Shown here piece by piece: positions 45,632 to 53,205 of a stretch of DNA of 64,000 nt; position 1 is the first letter of the stretch, and each line of letters starts with the position of its first letter. Source of the stretch: Candidatus Chloroploca asiatica. GTDB taxonomy: Bacteria > Chloroflexota > Chloroflexia > Chloroflexales > Chloroflexaceae. Made by a program: the position numbers and the translations under genes. The notes below the pieces were generated by a model that was not told where the DNA came from, searched no databases, and saw only the letters and a list, made by a program, of their open reading frames with translations. Where the stretch lies: positions 1-64,000 of the forward strand of contig NZ_LYXE01000059.1 in NCBI RefSeq assembly GCF_002532075.1, in the 5' to 3' direction.

Positions 45632-46576
45632 TTAATATCCAGCCGCCTTATCCACCAGATTCAGCAATGGTTGTCCACGTTGAAACCGCTGCAAATTATC
45701 AAGGAAGAGGGCCACCTGGCGTTCGTGCATCCGCAGTGAATTGGCCGTGGCGTGAGGTGTAATCATCACATTGGGCAGGTGCCAGAGCGGGCTTGTGGGG
45801 GGCAGAGGTTCCTGGGCAAAGGTATCAAGGGCAGCGCCTGCAATGCGCCCCTGTTGCAGCGCTTCGATCAATGCCTGCTCATCAACAAGCTGGCCACGTG
45901 CTACATTGACCAGAAACGCTGACGGGCGCATCATCGCCAGCGTCTCGGCATTGATCATCCCCCGAGTCTCGGGTGTCAACGGAGCGGCCACGACCACATA
46001 ATCCGCTTCGGGCAAGAGGGCGTGCCAAGCATTGCCCGTCACCACCCGCTCGGCATAGGGTGACGGGCGGTTCGTTCGTCGGCTCCCCCAGACCCGCATA
46101 CCAAAAGCGACAGCACGTTGGGCAATAGCGTCGCCGATGCCACCGATCCCAAGGATGAGCATCGTTGCGCCATACAACTCGTGCAGATCGATCCCACGAG
46201 CCCAACGGGACTCAGCCTGGGCGGCTTGATAGGTAGGCAACTGCTTGACGCGACTGAGCAGCAGCGCAAAGACAAACTCGGCCATCGGGATCGCATGGAC
46301 ACCAGCGCTATTGGTAAGGATGAGATCCCGTTCAAAAATCTCTGGAACGAGCAGGTGATCAACCCCTGCGCTGGGCGTATGCACCCAGCGCAGGTCATGC
46401 GCCACCCGGATCACCTTCAGAAAAGCTTCTTGCTCGCCCCACCAGCGAAAATACGCTACCGCCCCGGTGGGATCACCGTCGAATTCACCATCGCCATTGA
46501 CCCAGACAGCGGTAAGATCATCAGTAAGCAAAGGAACGAGCAGATCCCGAATCTGGGCAGGAAGAATAAGTTTCAT
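45632..46576 (-). CDS. D-2-hydroxyacid dehydrogenase family protein
   Basis: 314-residue NAD(P)-dependent dehydrogenase. The Rossmann motif is LGIGGIGDAIAQRA; catalytic residues are Arg in NVARGQLVDEQAL, Glu in the following LDTFAQEPLP region and His in ITPHATA. The start could be the ATG at 46576 or a GTG two codons earlier. It lies 19 bp after the metallo-hydrolase gene in the glyA operon, so hydroxypyruvate or glyoxylate reduction linked to serine metabolism is possible, but the substrate cannot be read from sequence. Confidence 0.87.
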   Translation of the reverse strand: MKLILPAQIRDLLVPLLTDDLTAVWVNGDGEFDGDPTGAVAYFRWWGEQEAFLKVIRVAHDLRWVHTPSAGVDHLLVPEIFERDLILTNSAGVHAIPMAEFVFALLLSRVKQLPTYQAAQAESRWARGIDLHELYGATMLILGIGGIGDAIAQRAVAFGMRVWGSRRTNRPSPYAERVVTGNAWHALLPEADYVVVAAPLTPETRGMINAETLAMMRPSAFLVNVARGQLVDEQALIEALQQGRIAGAALDTFAQEPLPPTSPLWHLPNVMITPHATANSLRMHERQVALFLDNLQRFQRGQPLLNLVDKAAGY

Positions 46577-46595
46577 CAGCACAAAACCTCAACGG

Positions 46596-47327
46596 TCACG
46601 AGACAGCTTCTCCGGGCTTAAGGGCAATGATACGGGTAGACACACCGAACTCTTCACAGGCCGCCTCGAGGGCCTCGGGGGTACCGGTAAGAATCGGGAA
46701 GGTACCAAAATGGCATGGAATGGCGTAGGGTGAACGGATCAACTTGAGGGCATAACCAGCCTGGCGGGGATCCATCGTAAAGTGATCACCAATCGGCAAG
46801 ATCGTCAGATCAGGCTTATAGAGATCGCCGATGATCTGCATATCCATCGTGGCACTTGTATCGCCGGTATGATAGACCGTGAAGCCATTGCTAAAGCGCA
46901 GCACAAAGCCAGCCGGAGTACCAAGGTTGATCAACTGACCATTCTCGAAGGCACTGCTCGAATGGTGGGCATTGGTCATCGTCACATGCACATCGGCGAC
47001 CCGGATCGTGCCCCCCTTATTAAAACCGATCAGTTGTTCACCAGTAATACCCTGACCCTCAAAATAATCAAGCAGATCATACTGACAAGCGATAGGAGCA
47101 CCAGTACGCTGCGCAATCTCGACCAGATCGCCGATATGATCAAAATGGCCGTGGGTCACCAGGATGGCACCCAGATTCTCGGTCACCCGAGCCTTGGTAA
47201 CTTCAGGGCAGACCGGATTCGCGGCAACCCAGGGGTCAATCAAAATACCTTTGCCTTCAGGCGTCTTTAGGTGAAATGTACCGTGGCCGACCCAGGTAAT
47301 CGTTACATCTTTCCCGAGGATGGTCAC
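46596..47327 (-). CDS. UPF0173-type metal-dependent hydrolase (metallo-beta-lactamase fold)
   Basis: 243-residue cytoplasmic hydrolase. The metal-binding THGHFDHIGD is at about residue 58, with further ligands in TNAHHSSS, YHTGDTSATMD and CHFGTFP. It starts with ITWVGHGTFHLKTPEGKGILIDPW, typical of the UPF0173/UlaG-like family. The start is a GTG at 47327 with a perfect AAGGAGGT five nt upstream. It is the first gene of the four-gene glyA operon; a TATACT -10 candidate lies at 47421-47426 (minus strand) and the leader would contain two small hairpins. Substrate unknown. Confidence 0.9.
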   Translation of the reverse strand: MTILGKDVTITWVGHGTFHLKTPEGKGILIDPWVAANPVCPEVTKARVTENLGAILVTHGHFDHIGDLVEIAQRTGAPIACQYDLLDYFEGQGITGEQLIGFNKGGTIRVADVHVTMTNAHHSSSAFENGQLINLGTPAGFVLRFSNGFTVYHTGDTSATMDMQIIGDLYKPDLTILPIGDHFTMDPRQAGYALKLIRSPYAIPCHFGTFPILTGTPEALEAACEEFGVSTRIIALKPGEAVS

Positions 47328-47488
47328 TTGTTACCTCCTTATTCCATTGCTTACCGATCGTGTCTGTGACGATCGTAGATGCTGTACAAGCATACAGGGC
47401 TACTCACGCTACCCGCATGCAGTATAACATAAGGCACCGAGGGGGGATGAAGGGGAGAGGTAACCTAAACACCCTTCGCGCCTTTACG
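47328..47488 (-). promoter_or_regulatory. Leader and promoter region of the glyA operon
   Basis: Minus strand TATACT at 47426-47421 would start a leader of about 85 nt. It contains CGATCGT/ACGATCG (47355-47361 with 69-75) and a GCTGTA/TACAG pairing near 47380-47396. The end next to the GNAT gene carries a degenerate TGACGTAAAGGCGCGAAG repeat. No known riboswitch is recognised. Confidence 0.35.
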
Positions 47489-48685
47489 TCAAATCACCAG
47501 AACCCCACCAGCACGCCGCCCGATCACATAACACCGCTCGCCTGCCCTGGCAACGTCGGTGAGCAGGTAGCGCCCCTCGGTAAAGCCGAGCTGCTCCGTC
47601 AAGATGGTGTCGGTGACGGTGCGCCAGCGCAAGGCGAGGGCAAGATCGGTGTGTTGCATGGTTGTCCAGTCGGCGGGGATTTCGATGGCAATAGCCGCAG
47701 CATTGCCAGGGGTGGCGATGGGGGTGAAGCCATCGTTGAGGATGGCAAGGTCGGGGAAGTCGGTCAGCGCGGCGACGGCTGAACGCGCTGGGGGCTCAAC
47801 CAGGCCGCCTTGCCCATGGGCCGAGCGGGGTAACCAGACGAGGCCGAGCCGCGAGGCGGGTACGCGATTTAAGCTGTTCCGAAAGGGGTAGTAGTCTGGA
47901 TAACAGGCCCCAGCTACCGCTCGCAGGCGTCCAAAGTTGAGCCTGGCATTGCCAAATTGCAGGGGATCGACGGTCCAGTGGATCAGATCCAGCCCCTGGG
48001 CCAGCACCTGCCGGGCCTGGTACCGCTTGAGCATGACGGCAAGGCCCATTCGCCGTGCCTCGGGCGCAATGCCCATCACTTGTGATTCGACCGCGAGATC
48101 GTGACGGTATGGCAGAGTAATCTCGTTCAGGGCAGCCAGGCCAAAGCGGTAAAAGCCAAGCAGGAAGCCAACCACCTGGTCATGATAGCGTGCCACCAGC
48201 GAGGTGGCGGGCTGAAACGAGGCACTGTGCAGATCATCCGGGTAACGCGCTGCCGCTGAGCCACCCCAGATTGCTTCGTGCAACCCGCGGATCGCGGCGA
48301 GTTCGTGAGGTTCTGGTGCGCCGAGATCAAAGGGGCCATCAAGATGGTGCGAAGGCACCCCAGGTGGGGGGCGGGTGGGATCATGCCAGATGAGACGATC
48401 AGGGGCAAGCAGCGCCTCGATCTCCCCCCGCACAAGCGCACCCGGATCGGGCATCCGTGCTGTGTACAAACGCTGACCCTCGTGCAGGCCTCGCGGGAAG
48501 AGCAGGGCAAACGCATCGTTCGCCCGGTTGAGAAGCAAGCGGCCCCCCATCCTGGCAAAGGTCGTTTTGACAAAATAGTCGGGGGGCAACTGAACAGCAG
48601 ATGGATCGGCCTCGGCATAGAGTGTGTTGATCAGGGTTGACCAGGTGGTGGCCTCAGGCTCAACCAAGTGCCAGGTGGTGCGCAT
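47489..48685 (-). CDS. GNAT-superfamily acetyltransferase (COG3375-like)
   Basis: 398-residue protein. An N-terminal region (1-135) precedes a GNAT fold whose acetyl-CoA signature is SQVMGIAPEARRMGLAVMLK near residue 215, followed by LIHWTVDPLQFGNARLNFGRL and GACYPDYYPF, sequence typical of the COG3375 group. The C-terminal 100 residues have another beta-rich part. Its substrate is unknown. The ATG at 48685 overlaps by one base the stop of a tiny repeat-protein gene (TAATG), so translation is coupled to it. This tight link suggests that the two act together or that the acetyltransferase modifies the repeat protein. Confidence 0.85.
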   Translation of the reverse strand: MRTTWHLVEPEATTWSTLINTLYAEADPSAVQLPPDYFVKTTFARMGGRLLLNRANDAFALLFPRGLHEGQRLYTARMPDPGALVRGEIEALLAPDRLIWHDPTRPPPGVPSHHLDGPFDLGAPEPHELAAIRGLHEAIWGGSAAARYPDDLHSASFQPATSLVARYHDQVVGFLLGFYRFGLAALNEITLPYRHDLAVESQVMGIAPEARRMGLAVMLKRYQARQVLAQGLDLIHWTVDPLQFGNARLNFGRLRAVAGACYPDYYPFRNSLNRVPASRLGLVWLPRSAHGQGGLVEPPARSAVAALTDFPDLAILNDGFTPIATPGNAAAIAIEIPADWTTMQHTDLALALRWRTVTDTILTEQLGFTEGRYLLTDVARAGERCYVIGRRAGGVLVI

Positions 48686-48963
48686 TATGCTTCACTGCTC
48701 CGCCAGCGGCGTCCGAGAATCTTGCCTGAACCACCGACACTGAGGATCGAACCGGCACTGCCGATGCTCAAAATCGAGCCAGCACTGCCAATGCTCAAAA
48801 TCGAACCAGCACTGCCGATGCTCAAGATCGAACCAGTGCTGAAAGCACTCAAAATTGACCACGAACTAAACGCACTGATAATTGACCAGGCGCTAAAGGC
48901 GCTGAGGATTGACCACGTACTGAAAGCACTGCGGATCCCGTCGCGGAGTGAAGAACGCTGCAT
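48685..48963 (-). CDS. Small nonapeptide-repeat protein
   Basis: 92 residues, of which 15-77 are seven perfect-length nonapeptide repeats of consensus S-x-x-S-I-L-S-x-x, in two flavours: STWSILSAF-like (first three) and SAGSILSIG-like (last four), with a partial unit on each side. There is no signal peptide. The ends are basic (MQRSSLRDGIR and KILGRRWRSSEA). The regular spacing suggests a beta-solenoid or a self-assembling Ser-rich fibre. The ATG at 48963 has GAGGT six nt upstream, and the stop overlaps the GNAT start, which argues for a real gene. The family is not one I can name. Confidence 0.7.
   Translation of the reverse strand: MQRSSLRDGIRSAFSTWSILSAFSAWSIISAFSSWSILSAFSTGSILSIGSAGSILSIGSAGSILSIGSAGSILSVGGSGKILGRRWRSSEA
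48733..48921 (-). repeat. 27-bp in-frame tandem repeat coding the nonapeptides
   Basis: Seven units of 27 bp. The four units nearest 48733 (ending in Ile/Val-Gly) are almost identical at DNA level (GAACCAGCACTGCCGATGCT type), while the other three are diverged, so part of the array looks recently amplified. Copy number may vary between strains. Confidence 0.85.
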
Positions 48964-48986
48964 TGATCTACCTCGCTGAAGTCATA

Positions 48987-48995
48987 TGCTATACT
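48987..48995 (+). promoter_or_regulatory. Extended -10 promoter of the M20 peptidase gene
   Basis: TGCTATACT at 48987-48995 is an extended -10 box. The leader to the ATG at 49030 is about 28 nt and includes GGAG. It lies in a 66-bp gap shared with the divergent repeat-protein gene. Confidence 0.45.
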
Positions 48996-49029
48996 CACCC
49001 TATTCTATCGTGAATAGGACGGAGATGTG

Positions 49030-50184
49030 ATGTCGATCCTGCCCTCTGACGCACTTGAGGCTGCACTCAAGCGTCGTGATGAACTCTTGACCTTGGCCGA
49101 GACGCTGGTTACCTATGATACTCCGAGTGATGACAAAGTGCGTTGTGATGCGCTGGCCGATGAACTGGCCGCCAGGTATGCCCCTCTGGGAACCGTTGAG
49201 CGCATGAACAACCCCCAGGGCGGCGACCACCTGCGCATCCGCGTTGCCGCGCCTGGCGTCACCAACGAGGTGAAACCGGTCTTGATCCTCTGCCACTACG
49301 ATACCGTCTGGTCAGCCGGAACCGTTGCCCAACGCCCGATGTATGTTGAAGGCGACCGCGCCTTTGGGCCGGGTCTCTATGATATGAAAGTCAGTCTCGC
49401 AATGGCGGAGCTTGCCCTGCATAGCATCAAAGAGCATGCGTGGCCCCTGGCACGTCCGGTCGTCCTGCTGCTGACCTCCGACGAAGAGATTGGCAGTCCG
49501 ACCTCGCGGGCCTTGATTGAGACAACGGCCCGTGAGGGCAATCATGTCCTGGTGCTTGAGCCACCCGTCGAGCCTGACGGTGCGCTCAAGACGGCCCGCA
49601 AGGGCATCGGGATGTTCAATGTGACCATCACGGGACGGGCAGCGCATGCGGGTGTTGAGCCAGAAAAGGGGGCGAGTGCGATCAGCGAACTTGCCTACCA
49701 GATTCTCGCGATCCACGCGCTCGCTGATCACGCTGCAGGAACGACAACCAATGTCGGCATTGTACAGGGCGGGACACGGCGCAATGTGGTGCCCGCCGAG
49801 GCCCGTATGGAAGTGGATGCCCGCGCCTGGACAAGCGCTGAGGCACGTCGTCTGGAGGAGGCCTTCCAGAATTTGCGTCCTGTGACCCCTGGGGTGCAAG
49901 TCGAAGCCACAGGGAGTTTCAGCCGACCACCGATGGAACGCACCCCTGCCTCACGCCAACTCTTTGCCGAAGCACGCCGTCTGGGGGCCGACCTGGGCTT
50001 GAACCTCGGCGAAGGGGCAACGGGCGGCGGTAGCGATGGCAACTTCACCGCAGCCCTAGGCATTCCTACGCTCGATGGACTGGGTGCCCCGGGCGAAGGT
50101 GCTCACGCCGAGCACGAGCAGATCAGTATCTCGGGGGCACTCGAACGCATGGCGTTGTTGATTATGCTGTTGACTCACATGTAG
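49030..50184 (+). CDS. M20 family metallopeptidase (glutamate carboxypeptidase-like)
   Basis: 384-residue cytoplasmic di-zinc peptidase. Ligands and active site are visible in LILCHYDTVWSAG, GPGLYDMKVSLAMAE, LTSDEEIGSPTSR, and the C-terminal GAHAEHEQISISG; the lid domain has GRAAHAGVEPEKG. It resembles the carboxypeptidase G2 branch that removes C-terminal glutamate or related residues. The ATG at 49030 has GGAG at five nt; a GTG one codon earlier is also possible. It is divergent from the nonapeptide-repeat/acetyltransferase pair. Confidence 0.9.
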   Translation: MSILPSDALEAALKRRDELLTLAETLVTYDTPSDDKVRCDALADELAARYAPLGTVERMNNPQGGDHLRIRVAAPGVTNEVKPVLILCHYDTVWSAGTVAQRPMYVEGDRAFGPGLYDMKVSLAMAELALHSIKEHAWPLARPVVLLLTSDEEIGSPTSRALIETTAREGNHVLVLEPPVEPDGALKTARKGIGMFNVTITGRAAHAGVEPEKGASAISELAYQILAIHALADHAAGTTTNVGIVQGGTRRNVVPAEARMEVDARAWTSAEARRLEEAFQNLRPVTPGVQVEATGSFSRPPMERTPASRQLFAEARRLGADLGLNLGEGATGGGSDGNFTAALGIPTLDGLGAPGEGAHAEHEQISISGALERMALLIMLLTHM

Positions 50185-50200
50185 AAATAAACCATACAAA

Positions 50201-50231
50201 CTTTGCGCCTTTGCGTCTTTGCGTCAAAAAA
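50201..50231. repeat. CTTTGCG-based degenerate repeat
   Basis: Three imperfect CTTTGCG steps (CTTTGCGCCTTTGCGTCTTT and on to GCGTCAAAAAA) just after the M20 peptidase stop. The reverse strand reads TGACGCAAAGACGCAAAGG, which matches the arms of the 6239-6313 hairpin and the 3' flank of the GNAT gene. Confidence 0.6.
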
Positions 50232-50337
50232 GGCCTTCTTTGCAAGGTCTTGGAACTAGATCCCTTCTCTCCACGTCTGATCTATAAAGAGGCGTCGTGC
50301 CTACCAGCACGTTTCAGTTCAGCAGGGGAGTATCACT

Positions 50338-51279
50338 ATGCGACCGTCCATGTTCATCACCATGTTGATCATCATGTTTGCCCTCGCTGGTTGTGGCGGG
50401 CAAACTGTTTCGTCTGAGTTTGAGTCCATCGATCGAGGGCTTGCCGGAAGTAGCCCAAATAGCAGTGCTCCAATGGGGATGCCTCCCTCGGCCCCTGAAG
50501 GTAGCTGGGCTGATGAAGCTACGGCCCAGGAAGTCGGTGCGCCGCTTCCTTCTGGCGAGCGTCTGGTGATCAAGAACGGGTCGCTGTCACTCCAGGTTGA
50601 AGAGGTCTCGGCGACCGAGGCACAGATTCGCGCCCTTGCCGAACAGCAGGGTGGGTATATCGTGAGTATTTCGACAAGCGGAAGTGAGGAAAATCTCGCG
50701 TCTTCGATTACCCTGCGGGTTCCCGAAAATCGCTTTGATGAGACGCTGACGGCCATCGAGGGGTTGGCCCTGAAAATCTTTTCGCGTAGTGTCAGTGGCG
50801 ATGATGTCACCGAAGAGTTTGTTGACCTCGAGTCGCGTTTACGCACCCTTGAAGCGACTCAGGAGCGTCTGCTCGAGTTGCTCACCCGCGCCGAAGATGT
50901 CGAGGCAGCCCTGCAGGTCAACTACGCCCTGCGCGATATTCAGAGCGAGATCGAGCAGATTATGGGCCGCATGAAGTATCTGCAGCAGAGTGCGGCGATG
51001 TCAACGCTCTTTGTTGATCTGCGGCCTGTTCCGCCGCCACCAACGATTGTCGAAGCGGGCCAGTGGCAACCGTTGCGCGTCGCCCAGACGGCCCTCCGCG
51101 ACCTCGTCATCTTTGGCCAGGGCCTGCTGAACTTTGGCATTGTGCTGCTCGTCTGGAGCCCGCTCTGGTTGCCGCTGCTGCTGATCGTGCGCTGGGGATG
51201 GGGGCGGCTCCGTTCACGTGAGCGCAAAGCCCCACCCGCCAAAGCGACCGCCGGGACGCCAACAGGCCAGGGCGAATGA
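50338..51279 (+). CDS. DUF4349 lipoprotein
   Basis: 313-residue envelope lipoprotein. The lipobox LAGC ends the signal peptide at about residue 19. The DUF4349 domain covers residues about 75-290: ERLVIKNGSLSLQVEEVSAT, a long coiled coil (VDLESRLRTLEATQERLLELL ... ALRDIQSEIEQIMGRM) and a C-terminal transmembrane helix (about 262-285), followed by a short basic tail. It would thus be attached at both ends. Function is not known. The ATG at 50338 follows AGGGGAGT. It is a single gene ending before a hairpin. Confidence 0.88.
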   Translation: MRPSMFITMLIIMFALAGCGGQTVSSEFESIDRGLAGSSPNSSAPMGMPPSAPEGSWADEATAQEVGAPLPSGERLVIKNGSLSLQVEEVSATEAQIRALAEQQGGYIVSISTSGSEENLASSITLRVPENRFDETLTAIEGLALKIFSRSVSGDDVTEEFVDLESRLRTLEATQERLLELLTRAEDVEAALQVNYALRDIQSEIEQIMGRMKYLQQSAAMSTLFVDLRPVPPPPTIVEAGQWQPLRVAQTALRDLVIFGQGLLNFGIVLLVWSPLWLPLLLIVRWGWGRLRSRERKAPPAKATAGTPTGQGE

Positions 51280-51289
51280 TGATTGCAAA

Positions 51290-51319
51290 GCGTACGGCCA
51301 GCGTCTGCTGGCCGTACGC
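51290..51319. terminator. 13-bp hairpin between convergent genes
   Basis: GCGTACGGCCAGC (51290-51302) pairs exactly with 51307-51319 around loop GTCT, flanked by AAA and TTT. The tip again is CCAGC-gtct-GCTGG. It lies between the DUF4349 and DUF427 genes. Confidence 0.75.
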
Positions 51320-51349
51320 CTTTGTTGCGATGACAAGCAAGGTCTAGTC

Positions 51350-51634
51350 TTACGCTTCGACACGCACCCCACGCCAGAAGGCGACGTACCCAGCGATCTC
51401 TTTGGCGGCATCTTTGGGTTGCGGATAATACCAGGCAGCATTTTTGTTGGCCGTCCCATCAACGACAACATCATAATAACTGGCCGTACCCTTCCAACTA
51501 CACACCGTTTGATGTGAACTCGCGCTCAGATACTCTTGCTTCACCGCCTCGGGCGGAAAGTAGTGATTGCCCTCAACCGTACGGGTTGCCTCACTCTCTG
51601 CAATGACAACTCCATTCCAGATTGCACGTGCCAT
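51350..51634 (-). CDS. DUF427 domain protein
   Basis: 94-residue single-domain protein, the usual size. It opens MARAIWNGVVIAESEATRTVEGNHYFP and has the conserved CSWKGTASYYDVVV and AAWYYPQPK motifs. The family is widespread and of unproven function. The ATG at 51634 has AAGGA ten nt upstream; a longer frame upstream is rejected because alignments start here. It stands alone. Confidence 0.92.
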   Translation of the reverse strand: MARAIWNGVVIAESEATRTVEGNHYFPPEAVKQEYLSASSHQTVCSWKGTASYYDVVVDGTANKNAAWYYPQPKDAAKEIAGYVAFWRGVRVEA

Positions 51635-51735
51635 ATGTCTTTTTTCCTTTAATCTACTCAGGGTGTCACCCCGCATTATCTTCGCCTTGCTGGCAAAAAA
51701 GCCAACAAAAGTAGTATAACATCGTTTGCATGGCG

Positions 51736-51747
51736 TATAATGAAAAC
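51736..51747 (+). promoter_or_regulatory. Leaderless -10 box of the TlpA-like gene
   Basis: Perfect TATAAT at 51736-51741, followed by GAAAAC and the ATG at 51748. No ribosome site and no clear -35 box are present. Confidence 0.5.
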
Positions 51748-52311
51748 ATGAAACACTACGTGCTTTTGCTGATCTTTACGCTTCTTCTGGTGGGGTGCGG
51801 GCGAGCCGAGACCACTGCGGTGCCCGCTGATCTACTTGAGGGGAGTACGGCGATTATTGCCGTCGAGAGCCGCTTGCTTGAGCGGGGCAGTGGCAAACTC
51901 GTTGAGGGGGATCGTGCGCCTGATTTTAGTTTTACGCTACCTGATGGAACAACGCAACGCCTCAGCGATCTGCAAGGACGCCCAGTCGTGCTCAATTTCT
52001 GGGCCTCGTGGTGCCTGCCGTGCATCGAGGAAATGCCAGCCATCGAGCAGGTCTACCAGGCCGCCGAGGGCGATCTCGTCGTCCTGGCGGTCAACCGCAA
52101 CGAACTGCCCGCAGCCATTGCGCGCTTTGCCAACACCGTTGAGGTGAGCTTCCCGCTGATTGCCGATGTCACCGGGACGATTGGTGAGCGCTACAGCATC
52201 ACGAGCCTACCCGTGACCTATTTTATTAATCGCGATGGGACGATTCGCGCCCGTCATATTGGTGCGCTCTCTGAAACCATGCTGGCCGAGCGTATCCAGG
52301 CATTGGAATGA
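51748..52311 (+). CDS. TlpA/ResA-like thiol-disulfide lipoprotein
   Basis: 187-residue exported lipoprotein with lipobox LLVGC (Cys 17) and a thioredoxin-like domain; the redox motif is FWASWCLPCIEEMP and the cis-proline is in ITSLPVTYFIN. Such proteins reduce or oxidise thiols in envelope proteins, often for cytochrome maturation. The start is the ATG at 51748, six bases after a TATAAT; an upstream in-frame ATG at 51730 would precede the promoter. Its stop overlaps the start of a DUF2085 membrane protein gene by four bases (ATGA), so the two are translationally coupled. Confidence 0.88.
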   Translation: MKHYVLLLIFTLLLVGCGRAETTAVPADLLEGSTAIIAVESRLLERGSGKLVEGDRAPDFSFTLPDGTTQRLSDLQGRPVVLNFWASWCLPCIEEMPAIEQVYQAAEGDLVVLAVNRNELPAAIARFANTVEVSFPLIADVTGTIGERYSITSLPVTYFINRDGTIRARHIGALSETMLAERIQALE

Positions 52312-53150
52312 AGAACTCTCCGCCTGATCACCTGAATGATCCGCTCACGGCCATACCTCTGCCAGGTGAACTGCGCACGGAACGTCCGTGGGTCTGGCTG
52401 TTCGGGGCTTTTTTTGGAGCGCTGATGATCGCGCTCTTTTTCTGGCCCACCGCACCGCTTGAGTGGAAGATGTATGCCGTGGTCCACGGGGTTTGTGCCC
52501 AGCAGCACAACATTTTTTTTGACCATCTGCAATTCCCAATCTGTGCGCGGAATGCCGGGATCTATAGTAGTTTTCTGCTCACCCTGGGCTATCTCTATGC
52601 GATCGGGCGCGGGCGTGCTGGTGGCGTGCCGCCGCTATTGATCAGCCTGACGCTCGTTGCCTTTGTACTCGTCATGGCAGCCGACGGCTTCAACTCGTTC
52701 TGGCTCGATCTCGGTCGTACCAACCTCTACACGCCTGACAATCGTCTGCGCACGATCACCGGCATGGGCATGGGCATCTCGATTGCGGTGATGATGCACC
52801 TGATTCTCAACAATTCGTTACGCAAAGATGTAGACAGCAATCAGCCGATTCTGACCAACTGGTTCGAGCTTGTCGGCATTATCGGGGTCAATTTTGTTGC
52901 CCTGGTTGGCATCTATAGCAACCTGAGCTTGCTGTTCTGGCCGCTCGCCTTTATCGCTTTTTTTGGGCTAACGGGCGTGCTCTATCTCGTCAGTCTGTTG
53001 CTGACCAGCCTGGTACTTGGCTACGAAGGGCGTGTTACCCACCTTGCCCAGTTGGCCCGACCGGCAACCATCGCGCTGGTACCAACCTTGCTGATCCTGG
53101 GCACGATGGCGTCCTTTCGCTTCTGGATCGAATCGCTGGGCCTGTTGTAA
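52308..53150 (+). CDS. DUF2085 membrane protein
   Basis: 280-residue protein with about seven transmembrane helices. The DUF2085 signature is VCAQQHNIF followed by QFPICARNAGIYSSFLLTLGY, with conserved Cys and Arg residues near the membrane face. The family is unstudied. Coupling with a TlpA-like thiol lipoprotein suggests that the two conserved Cys (in VCAQQ and PICAR) could be redox partners of that protein; this is inference. The start overlaps the upstream stop. Confidence 0.85.
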   Translation: MKNSPPDHLNDPLTAIPLPGELRTERPWVWLFGAFFGALMIALFFWPTAPLEWKMYAVVHGVCAQQHNIFFDHLQFPICARNAGIYSSFLLTLGYLYAIGRGRAGGVPPLLISLTLVAFVLVMAADGFNSFWLDLGRTNLYTPDNRLRTITGMGMGISIAVMMHLILNNSLRKDVDSNQPILTNWFELVGIIGVNFVALVGIYSNLSLLFWPLAFIAFFGLTGVLYLVSLLLTSLVLGYEGRVTHLAQLARPATIALVPTLLILGTMASFRFWIESLGLL

Positions 53151-53205
53151 GAGGCTGAATGAAAAGTGGTGGAGTACGATGCTGACACGCTTTTCAGGCA
53201 GCCTC
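53151..53205. terminator. Interrupted hairpin between convergent genes
   Basis: GAGGCTG (53151-53157) pairs with CAGCCTC (53199-53205) and GAAAAG (53161-53166) with CTTTTC (53190-53195), around a 23-nt loop. The right arm includes the stop codon of the leftward PLP-enzyme gene. Confidence 0.5.

Noticed and set aside
48733-48921. CRISPR-like or direct-repeat array
   Set aside because: The 27-bp units are contiguous with no spacers and are in frame in a gene with a good ribosome site.
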